Assembly: GCF_036884655.1 (NCBI RefSeq)
Contig: NC_088357.1
Span: 45,471,501-45,535,500, forward strand
Source: Musa acuminata AAA Group
Lineage: Eukaryota > Streptophyta > Magnoliopsida > Zingiberales > Musaceae
Reading direction: 5' to 3'
DNA: 64,000 bases
The notes beneath the pieces were generated by a model that was not told where the DNA came from, ran no database searches, and saw only the letters and a program-made list of their open reading frames with translations. Below, piece after piece: positions 13,201 through 23,732 of the stretch. The position numbers and the translations under genes were made by a program. How positions within the stretch are numbered: the stretch's first letter is position 1; each line of letters opens with the position of its first letter.

Positions 13201-13640
13201 TTCGTGTGGGATTGAGATGGATCGAAACGGACGGATTAGGATGGCTTTGATCAGTGGGACCCAATCTTTTAATTATATATTTTTTTTTACTTGTGATTGA
13301 AGACAAATTAATTAATAAGATAATATTCTAAAATTGATGGATAAAGATCGGACGACTCCCTGTAACCCTGATCTTTATCCAGATTCGTGCAAGGCTTGAT
13401 TTATATGGAGATTTAGTTTATGCGATCATTTACGAACTTTCACCTATATTTATATGTTGAGTGATATACATTCTTTAAGATTAGTAAATAATAGATTAAT
13501 ATTTTGAGACTTAAGTAAATAATGAATTAATATCTTTCTAAAAATGCATCTGTCCTATAAATGAAGGATTGCTATCACTCCTCTTTCTAAATTTTACTAT
13601 CTTTGCATGACGACCTCTGCCAAGATTTATGTGCAGATCT
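12840..13640 (-). repeat. Promoter/leader repeat unit, copy A (functional copy)
   Basis: The leader, TATA region and about 450 bases of upstream DNA of the PQT3-like gene recur in degraded form at 15480-16090, 16090-16590 and 16590-17395. Shared landmarks, in order, are the GAGCTGTAGGGATGCGGCC-like leader, the GGCCACCAGGAAAGGATC block, the TATA box, the TTTGATCAGTGGGACCCAATC block, the AATTGATGGATAAAGATC block and a CATGACGACCTC-like end. This copy is attached to the gene. Confidence 0.8.
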
Positions 13641-13974
13641 AATTTTATCATCATTATTATCATCCCTCTTTTTTTTTGTTATCAAAGTCTAACACCTGAA
13701 TTTATCATAAGTTTAAAAGAAGTTGAGAGCAAGATTATTTTATGAGATATGCTATAAAATTGTGTTGGGATCATGAATGACAAGAAACCTGTGATAGCTT
13801 ATGTTAGTTAAATAATTAAAATATTCAAAGGAAAAAATAGTATTGTATAATCAAGTTGTTTGAGACTGTTTTAAAAACAAACCTAATACTTATTTATAGG
13901 AGCCTTTGATAATTATCAAAATTAAATGAGAAATTATTATGTGAGGCAACGAAGCAAAATCGTTGCTCATTACT

Positions 13975-14400
13975 CGATTCTGATTAGTGAACTAATTCGA
14001 GTCAACTCTTTCTCATACTCATCGATTTCTTTCTCCTCCTCCCTTCACTCCTTCTCAACGGAGGGGATGTGGAGGGGACGATGACTAAAGAACGATTGAA
14101 GAATGATAGAAAGGGGGCTAAAAGAAAAAGGAGGGAAGAAAATCAAATCACCCCATTCGACTCGATTTGCTCTGATTTAACAAAAGAGCCAATGCAGTCA
14201 ACCCATGGAGGGTGGCGGTCGACAAAGCTAGCTCGCACACGAATGTAGAGGTGACTGACGGGGCTAGCCCGTGCAAGTGCAGAGTGGATTGGCCGGTGAG
14301 GTAGCTCGCACGTGGAGACGTAGGTGGCCATAGGAGGAGAGGGAGCGATCAACATGGACACCCGCACATCGAGGCACTGACAGCTAGGGTAGGGTGGAGT
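13975..14400. repeat. Flanking repeat X, copy 1
   Basis: It starts with TTCTGATTAGTGAACTAATTC and runs through a CTCATCGATTTCTTTCTCCTCC block, an AAGGAGGGAAGAAAATCAAATC block and a GGGGCTAGCCCGTGC block. A diverged counterpart occurs at 18095-18880. It lacks coding features. It sits just upstream of promoter copy A, as its partner sits upstream of promoter copy D. Confidence 0.7.
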
Positions 14401-15146
14401 GTGGTGGTCAACAATGATATATTATATATATATTTGCTTTTCTAATTTTTCTTATTTATGTAGGTCTTCTGTGAACTGCACGAGATTAAGGTCTAGACTG
14501 ACCATTTCGGCCAAATATTGCTTGCGTAACTCATGGCTTAGACAATCCCAACTATGGATATGACAACGTGGGAGTCAAGTGTTAGTCGCATTGTGTTGGG
14601 CATCGGTCATGTGGTGCTAAAGTATCAATAACTCTAAAGTCATTACTCCTATATCATTACTTATTTCGACACTTATCTTCTTTCTCATTACTCTTGCATC
14701 TTTATATGATTAGTTTTCAAAAAAAAAAAAAAATCAGTGTGATCCAAGCACCTCGATGTTTAAGTTAGTTTATATCAGTTTATTTTATTACTCATGATAT
14801 AGCATCTCATGGATTAAGGTCTTTGTGATCTCCTCTAGGCAATATAGCATATTCAAAGCCTTTGATACTTTTTTGGAAGTAAATGATAGTTAATTTGTAC
14901 TAATCACATGGTGAACTAATGAGATATCCAAATAGGTGTCAAAATAGTAATGATATGGCACCTCCTATATCAATATTGATAAACCAATCAATCTAACTTA
15001 GTATTTAAAATCTTATTCTAATTATTTTCAATAACATCGACTTATGGTGTGACGACAGAGACTTAATGTGAAGATAGTAGACAACAATAATAGCTCTTGA
15101 GAAATGGAGATGGGGAGGAGAGTGAGATATAATACACAGTTTGGAA
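14401..15146. other. Intergenic AT-rich DNA, no gene seen
   Basis: This stretch contains a TATATATATAT run near 14420 and an A-tract at about 14719-14732. I see no coding frame, RNA gene or terminal repeat. It separates the two halves of the proposed locus duplication. Confidence 0.5.
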
Positions 15147-15470
15147 AAAAAAAAACTTCTTTTTATTCATAATCATTGCATTACATTTTTACCTTAAAAA
15201 GAAAAAGAAAATCTACTCAAGCTTCTCACACGATGAGACGAAACCTTACCTCAATCCAAAATCTTTTCTTCATGCTACTATTTTCGTCACCATCGTTGAC
15301 ACATCTTTTTCTTTGCTCTGCTATCTTCATTGTCATCATGCCCCTATAATCGATGGTTTCAACATAAGGTTAGTATGAATCAAGGCATTGCACAAACAAA
15401 TTAAAACATATTAATATGAAAAGAAAAAAATAAAATCAATTGTGGATCTCTTTAATAATTTTATTAAAGA
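15147..15470. repeat. Dispersed repeat R, copy 2
   Basis: This is the partner of 8688-9020, collinear and in the same orientation, again opening with an A-tract and ACTTCTTTTTATTCATAATC. It ends in GGATCTCTTTAATAATTTTA at about 15470. PQT3 leader-like sequence follows almost at once, whereas copy 1 is followed by the whole PQT3-like gene. The short sequence AAGGCAAGAACTCCACGAT is repeated at about 15480 and 15520. Confidence 0.7.
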
Positions 15471-15479
15471 TATTCGATT

Positions 15480-16090
15480 AAGGCAAGAACTCCACGATTC
15501 TAGGCCACTGTGATTTGGCTAAGGCAAGAACTCCACGATCCAAGGCCACCGGGATAGGATACGGGGGCATAGGAAATAATGTCATGGAACTGGGGGAACT
15601 CAGGAGCAAGGAAGGTCAAATAGCCGACCAAGGGAAATTGAAGAGCAAGAGGGTGAAGGGTTTGATGGATGAAAATGTCATAGTGAATAGAAGGGACTGA
15701 TTGTAAAGACCAATTTATAGTAGTTCGGATTCGAATTTGTGTGAGATTAGGATGGATAGGAACGATTTGATCAGTGGGACCTAATCTTGTAATTATATCT
15801 TTTTTTAAAACTTATTGATAGAAGAAAAAGTAATTAATAATATAATATTTTAAAATTGGTGGACAAAGATCAAACTATATCACATGTCTCCCGATAACCC
15901 TTATTGCTATCCAAATTGGTGTAGAGGCTTGATTTATCTATAATCATAATTGTCATTGCTCATCAATCATCTTCGCTGATCTTTTACCAATATTGATCGT
16001 TATATTATCGTGGGATCATTATTAGTTATCGATTGTGCATACTTGCCTGTAAAATTTATGTGGAGACATAGTTTATGTGATAATTTATGA
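15480..16090 (-). repeat. Degenerate PQT3 promoter/leader copy B
   Basis: This stretch is homologous to the promoter/leader of the PQT3-like gene. It contains AACTCCACGATCCAAGGCCACCGGG-type leader sequence, a retained TATA-like element at 15711-15720, the TGATCAGTGGGACCTAATC block and the TTGGTGGACAAAGATC block. No DWNN exon or other coding exon is attached. The plus-strand frame 15515-15700 is a by-product of this repeat. Confidence 0.75.
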
Positions 16091-16590
16091 GAGCCACAAG
16101 ATTTGTCGGAGCTATAGGAATGCGGCTGAGGCCCTTCTTGAAGACGACAATGAGAATTGGAAACACTAACCAGAAGATGCACCGCAAGGTTCTCAATCAA
16201 TGGTGTCGGAGCTGTAGGGATCCGACCTTTCTTGATGCCGGCAATGAGGACAGGAAATGGTAGGGTTGTAGGGATGCGACCGAGGATTTTCTTGAAGTCG
16301 AGGTGAGAACTTCGCTATCCGAGGCCACCGGGAAAGGATCAGGGGGCGCACAAAAAATTAGGGCCATTTATAGTAGTGGGAATCTGAATTCATGTGGGAT
16401 TCAAATGGATCATTTATTAATTAATCTAAATTAATTAATAAGTTAATATTTTAAAATTGATGGATAAAGATTGAACGATATCACATGTCCTGATAACCCT
16501 GATCTCATTGGTGCAAGGCTTAATTTATATTATAATTGATCATCATGTTGTCTTAGGATTGTTATTAATAGTTATCTATCGTCCATATCA
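16090..16590 (-). repeat. Degenerate PQT3 promoter/leader copy C
   Basis: It opens with a near match to the leader (AGATTTGTCGGAGCTATAGG, then GCGGCTGAGGCCCTTCTTG). It keeps a TATA-like element at about 16364-16373 and ends in the AATTGATGGATAAAGATTG block. The leader portion resembles copy A more closely than copy B does. No coding exon is attached. Confidence 0.75.
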
Positions 16591-17395
16591 AGTCGATAAC
16601 GAGAACTAGAAACATTGACTAGAAGATACACCACAATGTTCTCGATCAATGGTGTTGGAGCTGTAGGGATCCAGCCCTTCTTAATGCTAGCAACAAAGAA
16701 AGGAAATGGTAGAGCTGTAAGGATTTGGCCGACGTCATGGAATCAAGGGATTTGAGAGCGAGGAAGGTCGAATAGCTGACCAAGGGAAATCGGAGAGCGA
16801 GAGGGGGAAGAGTTTGAGGAACGATAACGAGTGAAAGGGACTGACTTGAAAGAGCAATTTTATAGCGGTCGAAAACAAATGGATCAATAAGGATTTGATC
16901 AGTGGGACCCAATCTTCTAATTATATCTTTTTAAATTGATGGATAAAAGAAAAAATAATTAATAAGTAATATTCCAAAATTAATGGATAAAGATCAAACG
17001 ATATTACACATCTCCCGATAACCCTTATCTCTATGCAAATTTGTGCATAGGCTTGATTTATCTATAATCGTTATTCATCGATCATCTTTAGTAACCTTTC
17101 ACCAATATTGATCGTTATGTTGTCATGGGATTGTTATCCATCGTGTATACTTGCTTGTAACATTTACATGGAGATATAGTTTATGCGATGATTTATGAGA
17201 GTTAAACCTTTTACTTATATTTGTCGTCATGCTGAGTGATTTGTATTCTTTGAAACTCAAGTAAATAGTGGATTAATATCTTTAAAATATGCACCTATCA
17301 TATGGATAGAGAATTTTTATCACTCAACTTTCTAAAAATTACTATCTCTACATGATGACCTCCGCTAAGGTTTATACATAGGTTTGATTTTTACG
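16590..17395 (-). repeat. Degenerate PQT3 promoter/leader copy D
   Basis: It repeats the leader landmarks (GGTGTTGGAGCTGTAGGGAT, GAGAGCGAGGAAGGTCGAAT), a TATA-like element at about 16855-16865, the TTTGATCAGTGGGACCCAATC block and the long AT-rich tail. It ends near CATGATGACCTCCGC, as copy A does at about 13610. The minus-strand frame 16646-16912 is incidental. Confidence 0.75.
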
Positions 17396-17398
17396 ATC

Positions 17399-17697
17399 AT
17401 CATATGAGACTTAGAGCATATGGGAACCAATCAAAGGAATACCAAGATAAAGGAGATTTGAGCATGGAGAGTATGAGACCTTGAGCAAATAGGGGAACAA
17501 TCAAAGAAACATTGAGAGAATTGAGAGAATTGGAGAAAGAGAGATTAGCATCCGAAACCCTAAGTTGATGAGAAACTAATCGAATGAACACCAAGAGAAT
17601 TGAGAAAATTCGAGTGAGAGATATCAACATATGAGACTTTGAGAGGATGAGAAACTGATCAAAAGAATACTAAGAGAATCGGGGTGATTAGAGCAGG
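17399..17697. repeat. Short tandem array, about four units of 70-80 bp
   Basis: Units begin with TATGAGACTT-like words at about 17401, 17470, (CCGAAACCCT) 17550 and 17628. Each contains AACCAATCAAAGGAATACCAAG-like and GAGAATTGAGA-like words. Unit lengths vary from about 67 to 80 bases. The minus-strand frame 17400-17630 reads through this array and is not a credible gene. Confidence 0.6.
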
Positions 17698-17699
17698 GA

Positions 17700-18094
17700 A
17701 CCATATCAAGGGGTAGAGAACACTTATAGTCAATATGAATTCAACTACATGCTTATGGCTTACTTTAATCTAACTCTGATTTATTTTATGAATTGGAATC
17801 AAAATGAGTTGACTTTTTTTTTTCTTTGCAAGGGCTTGCAAGGCATATATATCCATACATAACTAAATAATTACAAACATATAATTATTTCTAATCTTAA
17901 TTCTTTAAATAATATTAAAATTTTAATTAATATTAATATTCTTTTTAAAAACACTATAAACATATGGATAATTTATCATAAAAAGTTCATACAAATTGGT
18001 TTTTAGTGCTGTTTAAAACTTATCTCAAGGACCTTTTTTATATATTTAAATTTTATTCGCCTACTACAATCTTTTTTTTTTTCAAAGTGCTATT
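17700..18094. other. AT-rich spacer
   Basis: I see no gene, RNA or clear element. The DNA is very AT-rich, with runs of T and A, between the tandem array and repeat X copy 2. Confidence 0.5.
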
Positions 18095-18880
18095 CTGATT
18101 GTGAACTAATTCAAGCCAACCCTTTCTCCTACTCATCGATTTCTTCCTCTTCTTCCCTTTACTCCTTAACCTCATTATTCTTCTCCCTTCCCTCCTCTAT
18201 GTCATCAAAGGATGATGGCGAAGAGGATGATGACTAAAGGACAATCGAGGAGTAATATAGAAGAGGGGTGAAGAAGAAAGGAGCGAAGAAAATCAAATCA
18301 TCTGATTTGATTTGATTTGCTCTAATTTAATAAAAGAAAAACACAAATAGATCTAAAAGATTAAAGACATATTTATTCATGAATGAATTTTCAAAAAAAT
18401 CATAACTTTGAGAAATTTTCACATAGAGCACCCCTGGATACATAAAAATATCATTTTACCCATATATTCTTTAGACCCGTCGTCGTCTTCTCCTCCCTAT
18501 ATTATCTTTGTCACTGTCCTTGCTAGACCTAGAGGCATCGCACACATGAGAGGGGGGTAGCAAGGGGGCCAGCCCACACGTGGAGGTGTAGGCATGACCA
18601 GTGGGGCTAGCCCATACATAGAGGGATAATTTACAGGGGGGCAATCAATAGGGCCAATCAAGGGAGGGGAGGGTATGGACAGTGGGATCAGCCCATGCGC
18701 AGTGCCACAAGCAAACGACGGTAGAGCAGTGGCCTATCTGCGAAGGTGCAAAGGACCAAGAGAAGAGAGGGTGCAAGTGACGAGTCCAACCCATGCGTGA
18801 TGATATAGACGACTGGGGGAGGGCGATCGACGATAAAGATAGGATATTTGTTTTGAAATAAAAAGGGCAAAATTTTTCAA
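18095..18880. repeat. Flanking repeat X, copy 2
   Basis: This is the diverged counterpart of 13975-14400. Shared blocks are GAACTAATTCAAGCCAACCC, CTACTCATCGATTTCTTCC, GGAGCGAAGAAAATCAAATC and, after extra sequence, GTGGGGCTAGCCCATAC. It is longer than copy 1 because of an AT-rich insertion at about 18330-18480. No coding function is seen. Confidence 0.6.
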
Positions 18881-19368
18881 AGTTAATGCACTCAGTTAAA
18901 AATTTTCAAAGAGGATTTTTTTCAAAAATTTATTTATTTTTATTTATTTTAAAAATAATAAATTTCTAATAAAGGTAACCAATTAATGAATGTTTTATTT
19001 TTTTGGAATAAATTACCCTTGATAAATTTATTCTCAATTATATTTTAAAATACATAATATAATTTATACGAAAATATAAGTGAAACTTGGGATATGTTAA
19101 ATTTTTTTACTTGTTGAAACTCATCCGAAATGCTGTAATATTTGTCCCTACGCTTCCGGTGTTAGCTTATCCAATTAATATATAATTATTTATTAAAAAA
19201 AACAAATACCTTAAAATTTATAATGATAAATATTTTAATTTTACAATAATATATGTCTGTATATACACGTAATAAAATAAAACTCCGGTCCTTAAATCAT
19301 TATCCTTTGTACCGCTTTGCTTCTCTCGCCTCTTTCGACCATCTGCGCTCTCCCACTCCCTCTCGCTT
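18881..19368 (+). promoter_or_regulatory. AT-rich upstream region of the VOC gene
   Basis: This AT-rich stretch ends in a CT-rich leader just before ATG 19369. A GTATATAC at about 19258-19265 is a possible TATA element, about 105 bases upstream of the ATG. No other gene is seen. Confidence 0.45.
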
Positions 19369-22232
19369 ATGGCGGCCGCGGAAGGCGCTCGGCTTCACCA
19401 TATCGCGAGGGAATCGCCCGACGTCAAACGCCTCGCCGCCTTCTACCAAGAGGTATGCAATTTCCATTTCCCGTGCCAGTACCCACTCGAAACGATTCGT
19501 TCCTCCATGCTCGCGGACTTCTCCTTCCTCCTCCTCTTCTTTCCTTCTCTTTCCGTAGGTGTTAGGTTTTGAGCGGATCGAGACCCCCAAATTTGGGGAG
19601 TTCGAGGTGATCTGGCTTCGCCTCCCGCCGTCTTTCTCGCTCCATCTCATCGAGAAGGACCCCCGGTCGAAGCTCCCTGAGGGACCGTCCGCTGTCGCTG
19701 ATCCCAGCGCTCTTCCGAGGGGCCACCACATCTCCTTCGCTGTCTCCAACTATGAAACCTTCGTCCAAACTCTGAAGGTTCGATCTTTCCTCATTTTGCT
19801 CCTGTCCTTTCTCTGTTCTTTTAGGATAAAGATTGGGTTTTTTTTTCCCGACTTAGCTTGGGTTGTTATCTTAATAGGAGAAAGGGATCAAGACGTTTGA
19901 GAAAACCCAACCGGATGGGAAGACGAAGCAAGTCTTCTTCTTTGATCCCGACGGTGAGTTTGTTTGCAATTATGTACTTTTTTTCTTCTTTTGTTTTTTT
20001 AGGGGTTAAATTATTTAGCATTTGGAGTCTAAAGTTGTGTTGGTTCTTTGGCTTTGGATATGCTTCATAGTCTGAGAGAGAGAGAGAGTTCTGTAGGATG
20101 TGAAATCATTCGTTCAACATCAAGACCATATGGGAACTAAATCATGAACAATGTGTCACATTTGTGGGTGAGGAGGGACATTTCATAGATGGATGAGAGT
20201 TGAAAATTTTAGCCTAAATATGCAATTTCAGAGCTTAATTCTTGACCTAAACCATTGGATTTAGGCTGATACCTGGCTTTATGTGTTTTAGCTGCAGCTT
20301 GCACATATATTGGGAAATAATAGAAAAAGATGAAGAAAAGGGAAAATGATAAAGATAAAATACAAGAATGCAGGAAACTACTGCTCTAGAAGAGAAGAAC
20401 AAATGAAATTAAAAAGAGGAAAAATTCAGCTAAATAAAAAAAATAAAAAGGAAAAGATGAATAACTGAATAAGCATAGATGAAATCTTAACTGATAGAAT
20501 TAATATGCTATGAAAAAAATAAGAAAGTAAGAACTGAGCATACCCAAACACAATGTGCAATTGGTGGGTTTTGATTGGCTTATAAATAATTGACATGATC
20601 AATTTGAACAATTTAACCTGGTTAATACGTGAGCAACATGGTAAATTCATTGTTTTGGTTTAACAAATCAAATTTGTGTTTTGGGTCCATAAACCTACCT
20701 ACTCACATCGTTAATTAATTAATTATTTCAATTGGGTTTAGTTCTTGATTTAGTTTGCACAATCGAATTAAAATATGTGAAAAGTGGGTTGTTTGTATTC
20801 TTCGACCTGAAACTCTGGCCCTACATGTCTATCACATGGGTTGTACAAGTCAGATTAATCTATGAGTATTGATTGGGTTTAGGATTTGAACATGATTAAA
20901 AAGCACATCATGTTGGGGTTGGCAGCTATAATATGTGCATCTCAATTTGTCGTGAACTTTGTTAGACTTAATTTATTGTCACCATGGTGATGTGAAAGGG
21001 AAAAAGGAAGAAACATGTTATGAAGTTTTTTTTCGACTTTTTGCCGTAAAGTCTCATTAAGGCTGCTGGCTGATTCATGGAAATACAACTTCATTTGTTG
21101 CAAATACAAAGATTTAACCACTTAGATGTTTAACCAAACTGGCCTTGAATTTTTTTTGTCTTGGGTTATGAATGAATTATTGGAGGTGGTGAGGAGCATA
21201 GGAGGAAAGGTTCCTTTCTAAAGATTTATACTCAGGGAATTATTTTGATGGAAGATTTACAAGTTAGTAAGTCGGGTCTAACACATTAGGATCCTTCTCA
21301 ATCTAATAGATGAGGTTATCAACTCAACACCCATTTTAATGGTTGTGACAGTCATTTTGGTTTGTATTTTATCTGGGTCACTAAACGCCAAGGTTCGTCG
21401 TACCACGATATACTGACTGATACGAGCGGTACATACCAGTTTGATAGGGGACCGGTATGAGTGATACATACCGATCCATCGGTACACCCAACCGTATCAT
21501 GTGTTAGTATGTTGGTACATATCGTACCACCGGTCGGTACATCGGTACGGACCGATAAGGCGAACCATGCTTAACGGCATACTAGAGTATTGATGTCTCA
21601 ATGGCTTTAACCTTTGGATCATTACTGAAAAGTTAGAAAAAGAAAAAAATATTAGTAAATACTCTAAACTGTAGGTTATTGTAAAGCTAGCAATATATTA
21701 AAACAAGTGATGGCATTGTTAAAACACGATTTACCTTGGCTAGTATTGTTTGGTTTCAGTGATCAGTATCACTTTGGACCACTAAACTGACCAATGTAAT
21801 GGTAATGAGGGTTTGGCAACAATGAACAACTGACTGAAGCTGATCTTGTGTTCACCATGAAGGGGCTGCAATTTTTCCCTTGTGATTATAGGTTACTATT
21901 CCCATGTGTAGCGTCAATACTTTTAATAAACCATGCCATCCACAAAACTTGCAAGAGCTGCGGTTCACTGGAATTTAGTTTCCTGATGCTTATTTCTCAA
22001 TTTTATCCTCATTGCCTTTCTAGAATTTTATTGCCAAGAGGGAAGACATGGTTACTCAATCTGACATTCACGTTGACAGCAACATCTTTTGGTCTTTTTG
22101 ACATTGCAATTTGAAATGCATTTGTTATTGTTGATTGGAAGCAGAGTTCTTGACCTATGTTTGCTAGGAAAGAGAGTCTAATTAAGATTCCAAATATTTG
22201 TAGGTAATGGATTGGAAGTTGGAAGCTGGTAA
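19369..22232 (+). CDS. VOC superfamily (glyoxalase/dioxygenase-fold) protein, 135 aa
   Basis: Four coding exons keep phase: 19369-19452, 19559-19777, 19878-19953 and 22204-22232, with GT-AG introns. The last exon supplies only the GNGLEVGSW end and the stop. The 135-residue product has the paired beta-alpha-beta-beta-beta modules of the vicinal oxygen chelate fold. HHIARESPDVKRLAAFYQ begins module 1 (H10/H11), and GHHISFAV begins module 2 (H84/H85). FFFDPDGNGLEVGSW closes it, with E131 as a likely metal ligand. Related plant genes are annotated as glyoxalase family or FosB-like proteins, but the substrate is unknown and I do not assign one. There is no targeting peptide, so it is likely cytosolic. 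The third intron (2.25 kb) carries a MITE-like insertion. The minus-strand frame 19300-19749 is a shadow. Confidence 0.88.
21389..21569. mobile_element. MITE-like palindrome-rich insertion in VOC intron 3
   Basis: This 181-base segment has imperfect terminal inverted repeats: CAAGGTTCG at the left and CGAACCATG at the right. Its interior is dense in GGTAC/GTACC and ACCGGT words, so it can fold extensively. Flanks read CTAAACGC and CTTAACGG, a weak candidate for a decayed target-site duplication. There is no coding capacity. The family is unknown to me. The base composition differs from the AT-rich intron around it. Confidence 0.65.
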
Positions 22233-23214
22233 TCCCCTCTGAAGAACGATGTGTAGATAAATAACAGCAGTATCTTAGTTCCAAGAATACGCCTAATCTA
22301 CCAGCCAGCGGGATCTATCTACTAGCCAACATGATCTATGTTATATCCTCTGGCTCTTTTGTGTTTCAAACTATATAACTGGACAAATATTCTAATAAAG
22401 CTCTATGTATTTCCAACCTCCTGCTAATTCAGCCCCAGAATGGGGTTAGTTTTCTCTAAAGATCTTGATGCTGTTGAAAAGCTGAAGCCGAAGAGTAGCA
22501 ATTACAACACAGGTGACAATTGCTATATGGTTATATCTAAAACGAACGTCGATATAGTTCTTTGTTGAATAATTTTCGATGTGTATTGTATTTCTGATTC
22601 GGTTATGTCAAACATATACATGCTTCTATCTCCTACTACTTTATCCGTTTTTGGGAAGAATGTGTGATAGTTTTTTCCGTTCGGTAGGGTGACTTTTGAC
22701 AAGAAAAACGGTAAGGTTACTTATTTGTGATATGATGTAAATATCTATTTTGAGATTTTTTAAAGATTTTTTTTGATATTTCAGTTGATAGATTCCTCGG
22801 TCATGCTTTAAGTGTTAGATATGAGTCTTAAATTTCGCCTTTGATGCTTACCTTTTTAAAAAATTTATTAATAAAAAAATAAAATAATTAGTTGAATACA
22901 CTGTATTTAAACATTATATCCTCTTCAATATAATTTTACATAGTTAGGATAAAAATATGATTTTGTGGAACAAGGAAAATCTTTTATTTTAATGTAAACA
23001 AAATAGATTGTGAGTGCTAATGATAACAAATCGTTTTGTGAAGAAAAATATTTTTTAAAAGAGAAAAACATTATGATTTGATGCCAAAATAGTTCACTAG
23101 ATTTTTTTTCCCCCTTTCGTCTGTGACAAACAAAGATCGTTGCTTTGAGGAAGGGAAAAGCGTCTCGATACACTGTTGCCGGCGCACATTATTCAACGTT
23201 GATGCGGCTTCGTC
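22233..23214. other. Intergenic, no gene seen
   Basis: The 3' flank of the VOC gene passes into AT-rich DNA with no credible coding frame. The region turns GC-richer from about 23100, where the upstream region of the cysteine synthase gene begins. Confidence 0.5.
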
Positions 23215-23278
23215 GAACTTTCCCTTTTTGTCGTCACTATGGGCACGAACTTTCCCTTTTTGTCGTCACTGTGGGCAT
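23215..23278. repeat. 32-bp tandem duplication in the cysteine synthase promoter
   Basis: A 32-base unit starting GAACTTTCCCTTTTTGTCG occurs at 23215-23246 and again at 23247-23278, differing at about two positions. It lies about 450 bases upstream of the cysteine synthase ATG, in the region expected to carry its promoter. Confidence 0.85.
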
Positions 23279-23732
23279 CTAACCACGGTAAAAAGAGGTC
23301 CCACCGCGAAACTACCTCCGTCAGCCAATAAAATCGCAGGATTAAGCGTATAACGGTGTTGGCTGTCGCGGATCATGTAGCTAATCTGGCGCCTCGTTTT
23401 AACCTGCGTATCTGTCCCATATCCGAGGCATTGTTCATCGACCGCAACTGCTACAAAAAGCCGAGGAGCGGACTTCGTGTTTCCATCCGTCTCCATCACC
23501 CCCTCTCGTCTCCTCCTCTGCTCTCCTGTCGTGGTTCCAAAGGAAGGCTTTTTATCGTGCAGGCTTCGTGTTCTCTGCTTCTCTGTAGGTTCTCTTCCGC
23601 TTTAGATTCTTGGTGTTCTCTGTAGGATCTTTCCCCTCTTCCGCTTTAGAATTTTCGATGTTGGAATTTTGCAAACATATGTTTTCCCGTTGAAAAAATG
23701 GATTTTTTACACTGTTGCAGGTGATTTGAACG
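23279..23732 (+). promoter_or_regulatory. Promoter and spliced 5' leader of cysteine synthase
   Basis: A C/T-rich stretch from about 23480 to 23640 looks like a leader. TTTTTTACACTGTTGCAG ending at 23720 is a good splice acceptor 12 bases before the ATG, so the leader is probably spliced, with a donor near 23588 or 23623. The frame 23356-23625 is not convincing as protein. Confidence 0.5.

Noticed and set aside
12776..13306. 176-codon minus-strand frame over the PQT3-like leader
   Set aside because: It is in the leader and runs through the TATA box. DWNN domains begin at the protein N-terminus, so the start at 12743 is preferred.
19300..19749. 149-codon minus-strand frame
   Set aside because: Antisense to VOC exons 1 and 2, which have correct splice sites and metal-ligand motifs.
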